64,000 nt of DNA from Paraconiothyrium sp. Pb-2020 (Eukaryota > Ascomycota > Dothideomycetes > Pleosporales > Didymosphaeriaceae), in the NCBI GenBank assembly GCA_022419385.1, contig JAJUBI010000006.1, positions 3,472,001-3,536,000 of the forward strand. The letters run 5' to 3'. A program made the position numbers and the translations under genes. Below are positions 9,316-19,835 of the stretch, piece after piece (the first letter of the stretch is position 1; each line of letters begins with the position of its first letter). Below the pieces are notes generated by a model. The model worked only from the letters and a program-made list of their open reading frames with translations, did not search any database and was not told where the DNA came from.

Positions 9316-11523
9316 ATGCGACAATATGCCTTGAATCTCCCGCACATGGACAGCGACATCCCCGACGCCGACCGCGACCAAGCCTGTAATGAGTGTCGCC
9401 GGCGCAAGGCGCGCTGCGACAAGACGTTACCCGAGTGCGGGCCATGCCGGAAAAATCGAAGGCACTGCCTCTATGAGCGCCACAGTAGAACACCGTTGAC
9501 GCGCAAATACCTGACCCAGGTCGAGGAGCAGCTACGACGTACCCAACTTCAGGCTACTCGCGCCGAAGCCCGCGCGCACCGCGCTGAAACGAGCCTACGT
9601 CAATTGCAGCAGCTTGATGGCGAAAGGGGAGCAGGTGATGGTACTGCGGTAGCAGCAACAGGCCAAGGTGCGGGCGAGGACGATACCACACCGAGCGACG
9701 AAGCACCGTTGGCTTTCGAAGGTCCACCATCCGGCCTGGCCGACTACAGTTGGTCCGAACAGACACTGGACAATGGGCTCCAAGAGATGAACCCAGCCAC
9801 GGGCGGGTCCCAGGAAGATGAAGGTGCCGCGGACGGCATGGCTTCGTTGACCGTCGATGACCACGAAGCGGGTTATTTGGGCGTGGCTTCTGGGGCAGCC
9901 ATGTTGCGGCTGCTCCTTCCTGATGCGCATGCCTCATACAAAAAGTCGATTCCCCAGCAGTCGTCCACTGCTACCGCACCAACTGTCTCGGAACACTGGC
10001 TAGACACGCCGCTGTGGGATGCGCTTGACATGGGATCTGTGGATCTAGACGCTGCCATCAATGCCTACTTTGGTCTGTACCACATCTCGTACCCGCTTGT
10101 AGAAGAATACACCTTCCGAGCCCAGTATTCCCAGGTCATTCCCCGGCCATCTGGGCGAAGTTGGCATGCCCTGGCATTCATGATAGCCGCCATCGGCAAC
10201 TTCACAGCCGCCACAACTCCTACTGACACTGATCGACGCCTGTTCATGGCTGCAAAATCCAACATGTCTATCGAGAGCCTGGAGATGGGTAACATCACCC
10301 TAGTACAGACACTAACACTCATGTCGAACTACCTTCAAAAGCGCAACAAACCCAACAGTGGGTACAATTACCTTGGTCTTGCACTCCACATGGCGATGGG
10401 GCTCGGCTTGCACAAAGAATTTCATGATTGGGACATTTCACCTTTGAATATGGAGATCCGTCGTCGCGTGTGGTGGTGCATGTTCGTCTTCAATATTGGC
10501 GCAGCCATCACTTTTGGCCGCCCTCTAGCCTGGCCCAACCGCAACGTGGAGATCTCGCTTCCGCGTAACGTGAACGACCGGGCGCTTACGAATTTGTCAC
10601 GTTCACTTCCCGAGGAAGTAGACTATGTCACAACCTTCAGTGCCCTCATTATGCAGTCTAAATTCCATAGGCTGACCAGCGACATCTATACTCGCGTTAT
10701 ATCTATGCCATTTCCATCGGCCACGGAGCTCATTCGGTTGGACGATACGTTGATCGGGAAGTGGGAATCCGCCGTACCGTCATGGTACCGCCAAAGCCAA
10801 AGCTCACCGATGCCTCCCAAGTTTGCAACTGGTCATGCGATCATGTGGTGGCGCCTATATAACTTCAGGATCTTAATATATCGTCCTTATGTGATGCGCC
10901 GCGTACTCCAAGCAAGGGCACCCGATAACAGCAATAACAACGCTGTTCCACCCGCCGTTCAGGAGGCGTATAGCCGCTGCCTCAGGGACGCCGAAGCAAC
11001 TATAACCACCATCAGCGACTTTTGGGCCTCTACACCACCAACTAGGCTGGCTGCGTGGTATGCACTGTACTTCCTTTTCCAAGCCTCGCTTATTCCTTGC
11101 GTTTGTCTACGAAACGAACCGAATGCATCGTCTTCGCCGGGCTGGCGCAATCAAGTCAATCAGACGCTGCACACAATGCAACTTATCACGCCTTTGAATC
11201 CCAGCGCACAAGAATGCTACAACGTCATTCAACGGCTCTGCGGACCCTTCTTACAACCAACAATACATGATCAGGCTTCCGGATCTACTCCCGATAGCAC
11301 CACCATTGCGAATTATCCACCGTTAGAGTCTACCCAGGAATCGCCACAAACGCAAATCAACAGTGTATATGCCATGATGTGGCCAAATGCAAATCCTGCC
11401 GACGTCGATGTGCTGATGCAGGATGGGCTTTGGAACAACTTCTTCACCGGTATGGGCGATGTGCCGCAGCCGACGATGCCCCCGCCTGGGGATGCTGGTG
11501 GAGCCCAGTTTCCGTGGGACTGA
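9316..11523 (+). CDS. Zn2Cys6 fungal-specific transcription factor
   Basis: An intronless 735-aa regulator. The binuclear zinc cluster is complete: Cys24, 27, 34, 41, 44 and 51 (CNECRRRKARC, then CGPCRKNRRHC), a C-x2-C-x6-C-x6-C-x2-C-x6-C pattern. A linker and coiled coil follow (VEEQLRRTQLQATRAEARAH). The middle-homology region (fungal_trans type) spans roughly residues 240-480 and includes MEIRRRVWWCMFVFNIGAA and GRPLAWP. The Asp/Met-rich C-terminus is a plausible activation region. A second ATG at codon 11 could also start it. It is the first gene of a run encoding a porter, two SDRs, a polyol dehydrogenase and a kinase, so it is the likely pathway-specific activator of that group. This role is inferred from position. 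Confidence 0.85.
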   Translation: MRQYALNLPHMDSDIPDADRDQACNECRRRKARCDKTLPECGPCRKNRRHCLYERHSRTPLTRKYLTQVEEQLRRTQLQATRAEARAHRAETSLRQLQQLDGERGAGDGTAVAATGQGAGEDDTTPSDEAPLAFEGPPSGLADYSWSEQTLDNGLQEMNPATGGSQEDEGAADGMASLTVDDHEAGYLGVASGAAMLRLLLPDAHASYKKSIPQQSSTATAPTVSEHWLDTPLWDALDMGSVDLDAAINAYFGLYHISYPLVEEYTFRAQYSQVIPRPSGRSWHALAFMIAAIGNFTAATTPTDTDRRLFMAAKSNMSIESLEMGNITLVQTLTLMSNYLQKRNKPNSGYNYLGLALHMAMGLGLHKEFHDWDISPLNMEIRRRVWWCMFVFNIGAAITFGRPLAWPNRNVEISLPRNVNDRALTNLSRSLPEEVDYVTTFSALIMQSKFHRLTSDIYTRVISMPFPSATELIRLDDTLIGKWESAVPSWYRQSQSSPMPPKFATGHAIMWWRLYNFRILIYRPYVMRRVLQARAPDNSNNNAVPPAVQEAYSRCLRDAEATITTISDFWASTPPTRLAAWYALYFLFQASLIPCVCLRNEPNASSSPGWRNQVNQTLHTMQLITPLNPSAQECYNVIQRLCGPFLQPTIHDQASGSTPDSTTIANYPPLESTQESPQTQINSVYAMMWPNANPADVDVLMQDGLWNNFFTGMGDVPQPTMPPPGDAGGAQFPWD

Positions 11524-12041
11524 AAGTCTGAATCGAGAATCACTCCGGGTTCCACGTGGATCAACATATGGTATACCAAACTCAACTTAGTGACACCAGT
11601 CTGTAACGCCAAAACAGTTGCAACGATAAATGCCCGGTGATCCGGTCTGCCAAAGAGCCCTCCCGAAATACGCCGCAATAGTAAGCCATGGGCATACTGC
11701 GCGATGTCACAGATCGTTGTCCGTGGACTCGGGTACAATGCTTCACAGCTTGCCGCCAGTAATGCTTAGAGCAGACAGTGTGCCAAGTTACAGCGCCATA
11801 CCAAGAGCACACTTATGCCGAATACACCCATGAATTGCGACACACGAGGCGGCCGTATTACGCCTGCGGACGATACTTTGCAACTTGTTCTTCGTAGGAA
11901 TGCGAACGACAATCAACACAGACACACTTGTGATGGTACAACGTTGTTCAATTCAGTTTTGAATGGTTACTGGATCCACCATATATTTATAACCGTGGAA
12001 TGGGATCGACTTGCTCTACTCTTACGACAAATCGGACTACC
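11524..12041. other. intergenic, between convergent genes
   Basis: The 518 bases between the regulator's stop and the porter's stop likely contain both 3' UTRs. I see no gene. Confidence 0.5.
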
Positions 12042-13717
12042 CTATGCTACCTCCTTGTGCTCTTTGTCTGCAAAGACCTGTTCCTTCTCCATCTCTTGTA
12101 CATCAACATGAGCGCTTGGCCCGTCGAAGATCTCAGCAATCTCTTCCAGGCTGCGACCCTTTGTTTCGGGGAAAACAACCCATGTGACGGCCAAGAAAAC
12201 CGCCAGAAAGCAACAGAAAACAATGTAGTACTTCCAGCCGAGGTTCTCCATACCGATTGGGTTAACGAAAGCAGCAATGACCAGCGAGCAATAGATCGAC
12301 AACAGCTCGCAAGTGATGCCCTTGGACCGAAGCGTGTAGGGAAAGATCTCCGTAGGGTACGACATGAGGAGTGGGGTGTAGGCGATATCATAGTGAAAGT
12401 AGAAAGCGAAGAGACACACGACAACGACATAACCGGCCGCTTTGTTATTATCCTCGTTGTTGACCGCTGAACACGCTGTCCATATAATGTATGAGATCAA
12501 CATGCCGATACCGCTCCAGATGAAGAGGGTACGGCGACCGAGGCGATCGACAAGGAATGCTGCGCCGAGAGCAGCGGCGAAGTTGAAGATCTGGAGAAGC
12601 CCGTTGATGAGCGTTTGGTCGAAAGAGTCTGTGATGCCGATAGAGTCGAGGACAAGGGTGAGATAGTAGCTGACAACACCTGCAAGCATGTCAGAAGCGA
12701 CTCAACATACCATCACACATTGAGACCTACCGATTCCGTTCCATTGAGCAAAGGCACCGAGACACACCGCGATGAAAAGACGCTTGCGGTTTCCTGGGGT
12801 TGCGACCAATGTGCCCCAGTTGACAGTCGATGCAGCCCTTTCGTTTCGTATGGCCTGAATGATCTCGCTAATCTCTCGGTTCACGAGGGGGCTATCGTGA
12901 TCTCCGCCAGCGTGATACTTTGTCAATATAGCGTGTGCTTCCTCGGTACGCTCCTGAGCTACAAGCCATCTACTTGAGTTTAGAAAATGCATTCTTGTAT
13001 GAGGGTCTCGCGGCTCACCTAGGAGATTCCGGCAGAGCCCAGAAGAATATCAGCTGCAGGAGGGGATATCCAGCCTGGAGGATTGTGGGGACTCTCCAGC
13101 TCCAATTATCTTGTCGTTTCTCCGTGCCAAATGTCGCCCATGCAGCAAGAATCGCTCCCAGATAGTACATTGTCCAGAAAGCAGACGTGTACTTGCCACG
13201 GTGCGTAGGATATGCGAGCTCGGCGATCAGCATTGGTGAGGGTTGCACCACGAACATGCCCGCCGCGCCGACAATAAAACGTGAGACGACAAACTGTGCT
13301 AACGTGGTCGCTGTCGCTTGGATGATGGTGGCTATGATGACTCCAACCAGACCACTGAGAAGCACCACTCGTCTACCATATCGATCTGACAGCACCCCGA
13401 CAAAAGGTAGAACGGCGACGGATCCAATAGATTGAGCGGCATTGATCAGTCCAAGCAGAGCTCCCGCGGGATTGCCGAAGTAAGTCTGCCATTGCTTCAG
13501 GGATTGGAGACCATTCATCAAAGATCCTGTTTACGGTCAATTTTGTCATCTCCTTCGAGTGGAGGAACCCACCATCATACCCTGCCACCGACGATGAAAG
13601 AAGCGGAATAAGCAGAATCAAGTTCAACCGTAACAGATGCGGTGTCTGAAACCAGTATCTGTTCGTCTGAGGCAGCACCTCGGCGAGGGCGCGACCAACA
13701 ATTTGTTCGTCCTTCAT
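12042..13717 (-). CDS. MFS sugar/polyol transporter, four exons
   Basis: Model: complement(join(12042..12679,12731..12969,13019..13526,13573..13717)), 509 aa, three introns of 46-51 bp. The joins restore the family signatures GYDGSLMNGLQSL, ALPESPRWLVAQERTEEA and QWNGIGVVSYYLTL. Other sugar-porter motifs are DRYGRRV in the loop after helix 2, DRLGRRTLF in the loop after helix 8 and PETKGRSLEEI after helix 12. Twelve membrane segments are expected and a plasma-membrane proton symporter is the family norm. The N-terminus resembles fungal lactose/hexose-type porters. The position beside two SDRs and a polyol dehydrogenase suggests uptake of a polyol, ketose or rare sugar. The substrate cannot be read from sequence. 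Confidence 0.88.
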
Positions 13718-14491
13718 GATGATAGCTACGATGGAAGACCCGTAAACGAGGATGGGAAAGATCGCTGAGGATACTCAGATGCTCCACCTCAACACAGCTG
13801 ACAGACGACTGCCTTTAATATTCATCACAGAAACGCTTGCATTACTCGCCGTCGCGCCTAATCTCGCGCGTACCGACTAACTCCACATGTCGTTCGACGC
13901 GCGGGGTCCCCACAACACGCGATTCGCATGAGCTCGCGCAGGCCTCCCCAGATTCCGCGCCAATTTGCTGGGAATCGAGGTGTACTGTTGACCGTTTCCG
14001 CTATATGCGGGCGACTGTCGCCCTCGTCTCGAGGTCGGGCCGAACCAGCCATCCAATGAAAACACCGCACTAGAACGCGGCTCCCTGGAGCGACGACGTC
14101 ACCAATGCTGGTTACTTGCGCTTATTTCCGACGAATGGAACATAGCGCTGGTAAACACGAGCTCCTGATACTACGAGAATTTGAATACACGTATATTACC
14201 TGGACCAACGAGGTCTCGCTATGGCGCAAATAGCTCCATGTCAAACCTATATGCACAGTGACCGGTATCCTCCAATCATAGTTCTCGGCTACTGGAAGAC
14301 CATTTCCACTGCACTCGGAAACAACGAGCGTCGTCTGGTTCTAAAGGTCTTCGTGTATATGAGATATGGAAGCAACTATTAGGGCGCTGCATGGACTGTA
14401 TGACAGCTTATAGTACCACCTTAAATCCGCACTACGTTCAGTTCGAAGTCAAAGGTTGTCAACAAAGCCTGAATTTATCTACGAGGCGGCT
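13718..14491. other. intergenic, promoter of the MFS porter
   Basis: The 774 bases upstream of the minus-strand porter and downstream of SDR 1 contain only short overlapping frames. No regulatory motif is convincing. Confidence 0.4.
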
Positions 14492-15393
14492 CTACCTGCA
14501 AGTGTAGCCCCCATCAACCACAAGGTCCGCTCCAGTAGTATATGTGCTCGCATCACTTGCCAGATACAAGTACGCGGCCTTTAATTCCCTTGGATCAGCA
14601 TCGCGCTTCAACGGCGTCAAGCTGAACCACTCCTCTTTCATCTCAAACGGACAATCCCCCGAGATAGCAGTGTCGATGTACCCAGGACTGACGCAGTTGA
14701 CACGTCCTCCCCACTTGGCCCACTCTACAGCCAGCGACTTTGTAAGGTGGATCACACCAGCTTTGCAGGCGTTGTAACACGATTGCTCTTGCGGGACGTT
14801 GGCGGCATGGCCGGACATGGAGGCTGTGAAGATGCAGTTTCCGACTATAAAATATTAGCCCCAAGCTTCACACGCCTTACACCAGCAAGGTAGAACTCAC
14901 AGCCCTGTTTCCTGAACACCAATCCAGCCGCACGAGCACAATAGTATGCACCATCGAAGTCGATAGCCCGCACTTTATTCCAGTCCTCAACCTTGTCGTC
15001 CAGACCACCTGCTTTCGTGGGGATCCCTGCATTCGCAATCATTATGTCCAGGCGACCGAAGTCCTGAACTACCTCCGCGACAGCCTTCTCAACTGCAGCG
15101 TAATCTTCCACGGCGACTTGGTACGCCTTGGTCTTCACGTTGAAGTCCGAAGCGATGGTTTGGGCGAGCGCGCTGGCTTTCTTGGAGTGCGCGTACCATA
15201 TTGCGATGTTTGCTCCAGCTTCTGCCAGCGCGCGTCCGACTTCGTATCCGATGCCGCCCGAGCCACCTGTTATTATGGCTGTCTTGCCGTCTAGGCGGAA
15301 CATATCGAAGACGCTGTCTTTGAGAGGGGGGTTGGGGGCTCGGATGGATTGCCTTGTGGTGCCATTGCCGTTTGTGGTTCCGTTGGCGGTCAT
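14492..15393 (-). CDS. short-chain dehydrogenase/reductase, sorbose reductase/mannitol dehydrogenase-like
   Basis: Model: complement(join(14492..14844,14901..15393)), 281 aa with one 56-bp intron; the join reads RKQGFGNCIFTASMSG. It is a classical SDR: cofactor motif TGGSGGIG at 42-49, NAG at 121-123, catalytic Ser173, Tyr188 and Lys192 (YNACK). The C-terminal signature YTTGADLVVDGGYT is typical of the NADP-dependent mannitol dehydrogenase/sorbose reductase/L-xylulose reductase subgroup, which interconverts ketoses and polyols. The N-terminal 30 residues are an Asn/Gly/Thr-rich extension that does not look like a targeting peptide. It lies head to tail with a second SDR of the same subgroup (starting at 17049), as expected for a polyol pathway needing two carbonyl reductions or for a duplicated gene. 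Confidence 0.85.
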
Positions 15394-16251
15394 ATTGTGC
15401 GGAGGTTTGGAGAGATGGGTATTAGATGGATCGAGTGGAAATATAGGCAGACGACTTGTAGTAAGGGAGGGGTATAAGATTGTAGCTGCGAGTACTGCAA
15501 TGGCCTTTGTTATTCAGGTGGGTCTACGGATTCTGCAGCGGCACTGGATACTCCATATCCATTCTCCATACGAACGATTACAGAGGGTCGCCCTCGTCTT
15601 GGGCTCCAAGAATGGAGAAGAATGCGGAGTACAGTTTCGTTCGGAGACCTTATGCAGGGGTCGATTTTTACTACCAAAGGGTCACCTGTACCGAGTTCCT
15701 AACTAGGCGGTCTCGTGGCTATAGCCAGGAACTAGCCACGGACATAGACCGAGCTTTTGGGGTGACCTTCTCCGAAGGTATCGAATCTCATTCAATAGCG
15801 GATACCCTATCGCGTAGGCTAGTACCAGGGTACCCAGTATTTTGAAAGTCCGATCGATCCACATTTGCAGACGCGGTGTCAGGTGATGGTCGGAGCATCC
15901 GATAGTGCACGTCGGAACTTGTTTCTTCTTGTTCAGCGGGCGTACATTGAATTACACTCCATTAGGCCACAATATGCGGGAGAATTCGGGTGATTTTTGC
16001 GAATTCGGCGACATGACATGCTTGGAGATCACAGCGCAGTATCATTCTGGCGGTTGAGACCGCAACTTTCTGGGAATAATGATCAAACTACCTAATCGGG
16101 TAATATACCTCACGGAAGTGAGACCTGTAGATTACTGCTGATTTCGGTCACTGTCACTTTTGACCAGGTGAATGGCCCGTGCGCTGTGGCCCAAGCTCGC
16201 ATACATCCTTCCCAAAATGCACATGCATACAACTTTCCCTTAGCTAATCAC
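15394..16251. other. intergenic between the two SDR genes
   Basis: The 858 bases hold only short frames. A small inverted repeat, GTGGCTA...TAGCCAC, lies near 15714-15738. I see no gene. Confidence 0.4.
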
Positions 16252-17049
16252 TCAAGGCAGAGTGTATCCTCCATCAATGACCAGATTCGCGCCCGTCATA
16301 TATGAACTCGCCTGGCTTGCCAGGAAAACATACGCTCCCTTCAACTCATCAGGCTCGCACATCCTCTTCGCCGGAATCATATCGAACCACTTCTTCCTAT
16401 GCGCCTCCGGATGCACATCCAGCATATCCGTCGCAATGAACCCCGGGCTCACACAATTGACACGCGCAAACTCGACCCACTCCACGCTCAAGCACCGCGC
16501 AAGCTGCACCACACCCGCCTTTGAGGCGTTGTATGCGGCCTGCTTCTGCGGCACGTTTACGAGGATTGCGGAGACGGAAGCGGTAAAGATCAAGTTTCCG
16601 TGGCCCTGCTTCTTGAAGATGTTGCCTGCGGCTTGTGCAGTGTAGAAGGCGCCGTCTAGATTCACAGCCATGACTTTGCGCCATTGCTCCTCGGTGTAGT
16701 CTTCAGCCGCGTGGTGATTCGCGATTCCCGCGTTCGCAACGACGATGTCTAATCCCCCAAAATCCTTCGCAATCTGCTGCAGTACTGAAGCTATTTCCTC
16801 CTTGTTTTCGACAGAGGCTTTGTACGCTTTAACGTTTGCGCCAGTATCTTTTGCGATCTGTGAGGCTATGGCGTCGGCGTCTTTGGTGGAGGAGTAGAGG
16901 ATGGCGACGGACGCGCCTGCTTCGGCGAGGGCGCGCGAGGCGGAGAGCCCAATGCCCCGGACACCGCCGGTTACGGCTGCGATTCTCCCTTTGAGGGAGA
17001 AGTGGGTGGTTACAGGCGAAGAGGGGTTGGGGTGTGCAGCGAGAGACAT
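16252..17049 (-). CDS. short-chain dehydrogenase/reductase, ketose reductase-like
   Basis: An intronless 265-aa classical SDR. The cofactor motif TGGVRGIG lies at 27-34, NAG at 106-108, catalytic Ser158, Tyr173 and Lys177 (YNASK). The stretch after the cofactor site (ILYSSTKD) and the end MTGANLVIDGGYTLP match the mannitol dehydrogenase/sorbose reductase subgroup, normally NADPH-dependent and cytosolic. It differs enough from the SDR at 14492-15393 to be an old paralogue with a separate substrate rather than a recent copy. It is divergent from the zinc polyol dehydrogenase, sharing a 575-bp promoter region, which suggests joint control. Confidence 0.87.
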   Translation of the reverse strand: MSLAAHPNPSSPVTTHFSLKGRIAAVTGGVRGIGLSASRALAEAGASVAILYSSTKDADAIASQIAKDTGANVKAYKASVENKEEIASVLQQIAKDFGGLDIVVANAGIANHHAAEDYTEEQWRKVMAVNLDGAFYTAQAAGNIFKKQGHGNLIFTASVSAILVNVPQKQAAYNASKAGVVQLARCLSVEWVEFARVNCVSPGFIATDMLDVHPEAHRKKWFDMIPAKRMCEPDELKGAYVFLASQASSYMTGANLVIDGGYTLP

Positions 17050-17624
17050 GTTGGCAGTGAGATTGGTTTAAGGATGGGAAGGCGGAATTTCGTGACTTTG
17101 AAGGGAGATGTGAGTCGAAATGGGAATGGTTAGGAGTACAAGAAACGCGATGGGTCAATTTACTTCACTGCGTTTTTGTTCATACTGACACCAGTCCAGT
17201 TCGAGGGCGACATCGAGGGCTTCGGAGTGGGTGCACCCGCGCGCTGCACGCGTCTGCGACAACAACCCACCATGACGGAGACTAGTCGCGGATGCATGAT
17301 GATTCCTACAATATGAAAGCTCTAACGGTCTGTCCACGGGTAGAACATCATCACATGGCGTCCGAAGCTTAAGGGATCCACACGGCGCGGGGCTCCCCCG
17401 CATTAGCGGAGGGGTCGATGGGTGACGATGACCCTCAGCTCCAGGAACCTCCACCCTCGATGCGAGGATGGCGCGTATGGAGAGGTGCGATATTTGTTTA
17501 CGATGGATCAGGACGCTGAGATCGTAGATCCAATCGTGCCTCTCCTACATCTTGAGGAGACCTTTCCTCCCCTGCCTGATTGATACCTCTCCTTCTGACT
17601 GTGATCGATCATTCACACCTTACA
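17050..17624. other. shared divergent promoter region of SDR 2 and polyol dehydrogenase
   Basis: These 575 bases separate two divergent enzyme genes. A pyrimidine-rich stretch precedes the plus-strand start. A 99-codon minus frame here has no protein character and I do not call it. Confidence 0.5.
17398..17409. promoter_or_regulatory. CCGC-ATTA-GCGG palindrome, candidate operator
   Basis: A perfect inverted repeat with 4-bp arms around ATTA, equivalent to CCG-N6-CGG, lies in the divergent promoter between SDR 2 and the polyol dehydrogenase. Everted CCG/CGG triplets are a known class of Zn2Cys6 site. A link to the regulator at 9316 is speculation. Confidence 0.3.
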
Positions 17625-18785
17625 ATGTCCTCCACCACCACCGAAACAAATCGCTCCTTCGTCCTTCGCGCCGTCAAAGACGTTGCCTTCGAGGACCGAC
17701 CTATCCCCAAGCTCCGCGACGAGTACGAAGTCCGCGTCCACGTTGCTCAAACCGGTATCTGCGGCAGCGATGTGCACTACTGGCAACGCGGTCGCATCGG
17801 CGACTTCATCCTGCAAAGTCCCATCGTTCTCGGCCACGAGAGCTCCGGCACCGTCGTCGAAACCGGCTCAAAAGTGACAAACCTCAAAGTCGGCGACCGC
17901 GTAGCAATCGAACCAGGTGTCCCGTGCAGACGATGCGACTACTGCCGCTCCGGATCCTACAATCTATGCAATGATACTATCTTTGCCGCGACGCCGCCAT
18001 GGGATGGTACGCTGGCGAAGTACTACACGGTTGCGAGTGACTATTGCTACAAGATTCCCGACACCATGGACATGGAAGAAGCCGCCATGGTCGAGCCGGT
18101 TGCCGTCGCCGTCCAGATCTGCAAAGTCGCTTCCATACGTGCAAACCAGACCGTTGTAGTTTTCGGCGCGGGTCCCATTGGTGTGCTTTCTCAAGCCGTG
18201 GCCAAAGCTTCGGGAGCGAAAAAAGTCATTGCGGTAGACATCTCGCGGTCGCGGCTGGAGTTTGCGAAGAAATATGCAGCGGATGGGACGTTTCTGCCTC
18301 CGCGGGCGGAGGAGGGGGTCGATCCGGTGGCGCACTCGGAAAAGGTGGCGAGGTTGATCAAGGAGGAGTTTGGGCTGGGGGAGGGCGCGGATGTGGTGCT
18401 CGAGTGTACCGGTGCGGAGCCGTGTATTCAAGCTGGCGTCAACGTTGCGATTAAGGGAGGCACGTATGTGCAAGCTGGTATGGGCAAGGAGGTGAGTCTC
18501 AGCATCTGGTCTCGGGCCTTTGGACAAGTGTGCTAACGAAATTCAAACTAGAATGTGGTCTTCCCTATCACGACGGCATGCATCCGCGCATTGACTATCA
18601 AGGGCTCCATTCGATACTCGGTAGGGTGCTATCCTGATGCGGTGCATCTGGTGGCTTCCGGTAAGGTCGACGTAAAGTCATTAATAACGAACCGGTTCAA
18701 ATTTGAGGAGGCGGAGAAGGCATTTGAGTTGGTGAAGGCCGCGAAGGAGGGTGTATTTAAGGTTGTGATCGAGGGTGTTCAATAA
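17625..18785 (+). CDS. zinc-dependent polyol dehydrogenase (xylitol/sorbitol/L-arabinitol type)
   Basis: Model: join(17625..18491,18552..18785), 366 aa with one 60-bp intron; the join reads GMGKENVVFPITT. It is a medium-chain dehydrogenase of the polyol group. Catalytic zinc ligands are Cys46, His71 and Glu72 (GICGSDVHYW, GHESSG) with Glu157; the structural zinc cysteines 101, 104, 107 and 115 are all present. The nucleotide site GAGPIG (181-186) is followed by Asp205 in VIAVDIS, which favours NAD over NADP. The enzymes oxidise a sugar alcohol to the 2-ketose in the cytosol. It is divergent from SDR 2. I cannot tell xylitol, sorbitol and L-arabinitol dehydrogenases apart by eye. The start was set at MSSTTTETN because the longer upstream frame lacks family similarity. 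Confidence 0.9.
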
Positions 18786-19038
18786 ACTTCTGAGTTTTTG
18801 AACAGATATCACCTAGTTTAACATAATAATTACTTCCACAAGTTTGCATGTTCTTGATGACCGACGTCTACTGTCCTATGCTCTGTTCGACCGCATGCTT
18901 GCCAACTCCGGTTCGACTGCTCAGCAAGGATCGGCACTCTAATTCCAGGTCTCTCTACGGTTCATTCACTACGCCATCACTAGGCAATGCCATTAATGAG
19001 ATTTCCAAATCCGAATTCCGGACGCCAAATTCGATTCT

Positions 19039-19835
19039 TCAATTCTCGACAACAACATCCGGTTTGATCAGCTTCCCCCTGATTAGATCCCCATTCGGTA
19101 GGTCATTCGCTTCCACCCGCTCAACAGCCCTCTTTACGTTCGTCTCAATCCCCGCCATCATATGCCTCTTCACTAGCCTCTCTAACACCACTTCCCTTGG
19201 TGTATCAACAAACCACTTCTGGTCGCACAACGCCGCAACCTCCCTCCACGGCTCTTCGTCAAAGAGGGTGTAGTTTCCCTCTACAATGACCACGCGGGTG
19301 CGTGACGAAATGGGGATGCCATTGGCCACGGGATCTTGAAGTGCGTGGTCGAAGCTAGGTGCGTAGAGAAATTGTTCTGGGGCTGAGGTGTTCGTTACAG
19401 GGAGGGCTTTCAAAGACTGAACAAGGGAGAGAAATGCCGGCGCGTTGAAGGTAAAGGGGGCGCCGCGGCGAGCAAATGCCTCTTCTGGATCTGGCGATTG
19501 TGATAATTCCTTCTTGGTGAGATGGAAGCCATCCTACATCCACATGGTCAGTTCAATTGTTTGATACGCAAAACGCCTGACGGCAGCGAAAAAGGTCGGG
19601 GCAGACGTACCATAGGTACGACGGCTACATCGGCTATGCCCTTTGCGGCAAGCTCCAGGAGAAGAGCTGCAGACACTGTTGATTTGCCTGAGCCGGGTAC
19701 TCCTGCGAGCGCAACTAGGATCCGGGATGGTGGGCCGGAGGAGGACTGCCGGAGGATGAGTGCTTCGACGCGCTTGGCTAGATTGAGTATAGTCTCCGCG
19801 AGAGGTGTGGGATCCTCTGTGATTTCTCTGGCCAT
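19039..19835 (-). CDS. P-loop kinase of the uridine kinase/phosphoribulokinase-like (YFH7/FrcK-type) group
   Basis: Model: complement(join(19039..19533,19611..19835)), 239 aa with one 77-bp intron; the join gives VVPMDGFHLTKKEL. The Walker A motif GVPGSGKST is at 45-53. DGFHL followed by a DPEEAFARRGAPFTF stretch and VIVEGNYTLF are signatures of the family that includes yeast YFH7 and bacterial FrcK, the kinase encoded with a fructose ABC transporter. Family members phosphorylate small hydroxyl compounds with ATP; pantothenate, uridine and sugars are known or proposed substrates. Its position at the end of a porter, SDR and polyol dehydrogenase run makes a ketose a reasonable guess. It is convergent with the dehydrogenase, 253 bases apart. 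Confidence 0.8.

Noticed and set aside
9554..9937. Antisense frames of 111-127 codons inside the Zn2Cys6 gene
   Set aside because: They are shadows of the codon bias of the sense gene.
17155..17454. 99-codon minus frame in the divergent promoter of the polyol cluster
   Set aside because: No protein character, and it sits in a region expected to be promoter.
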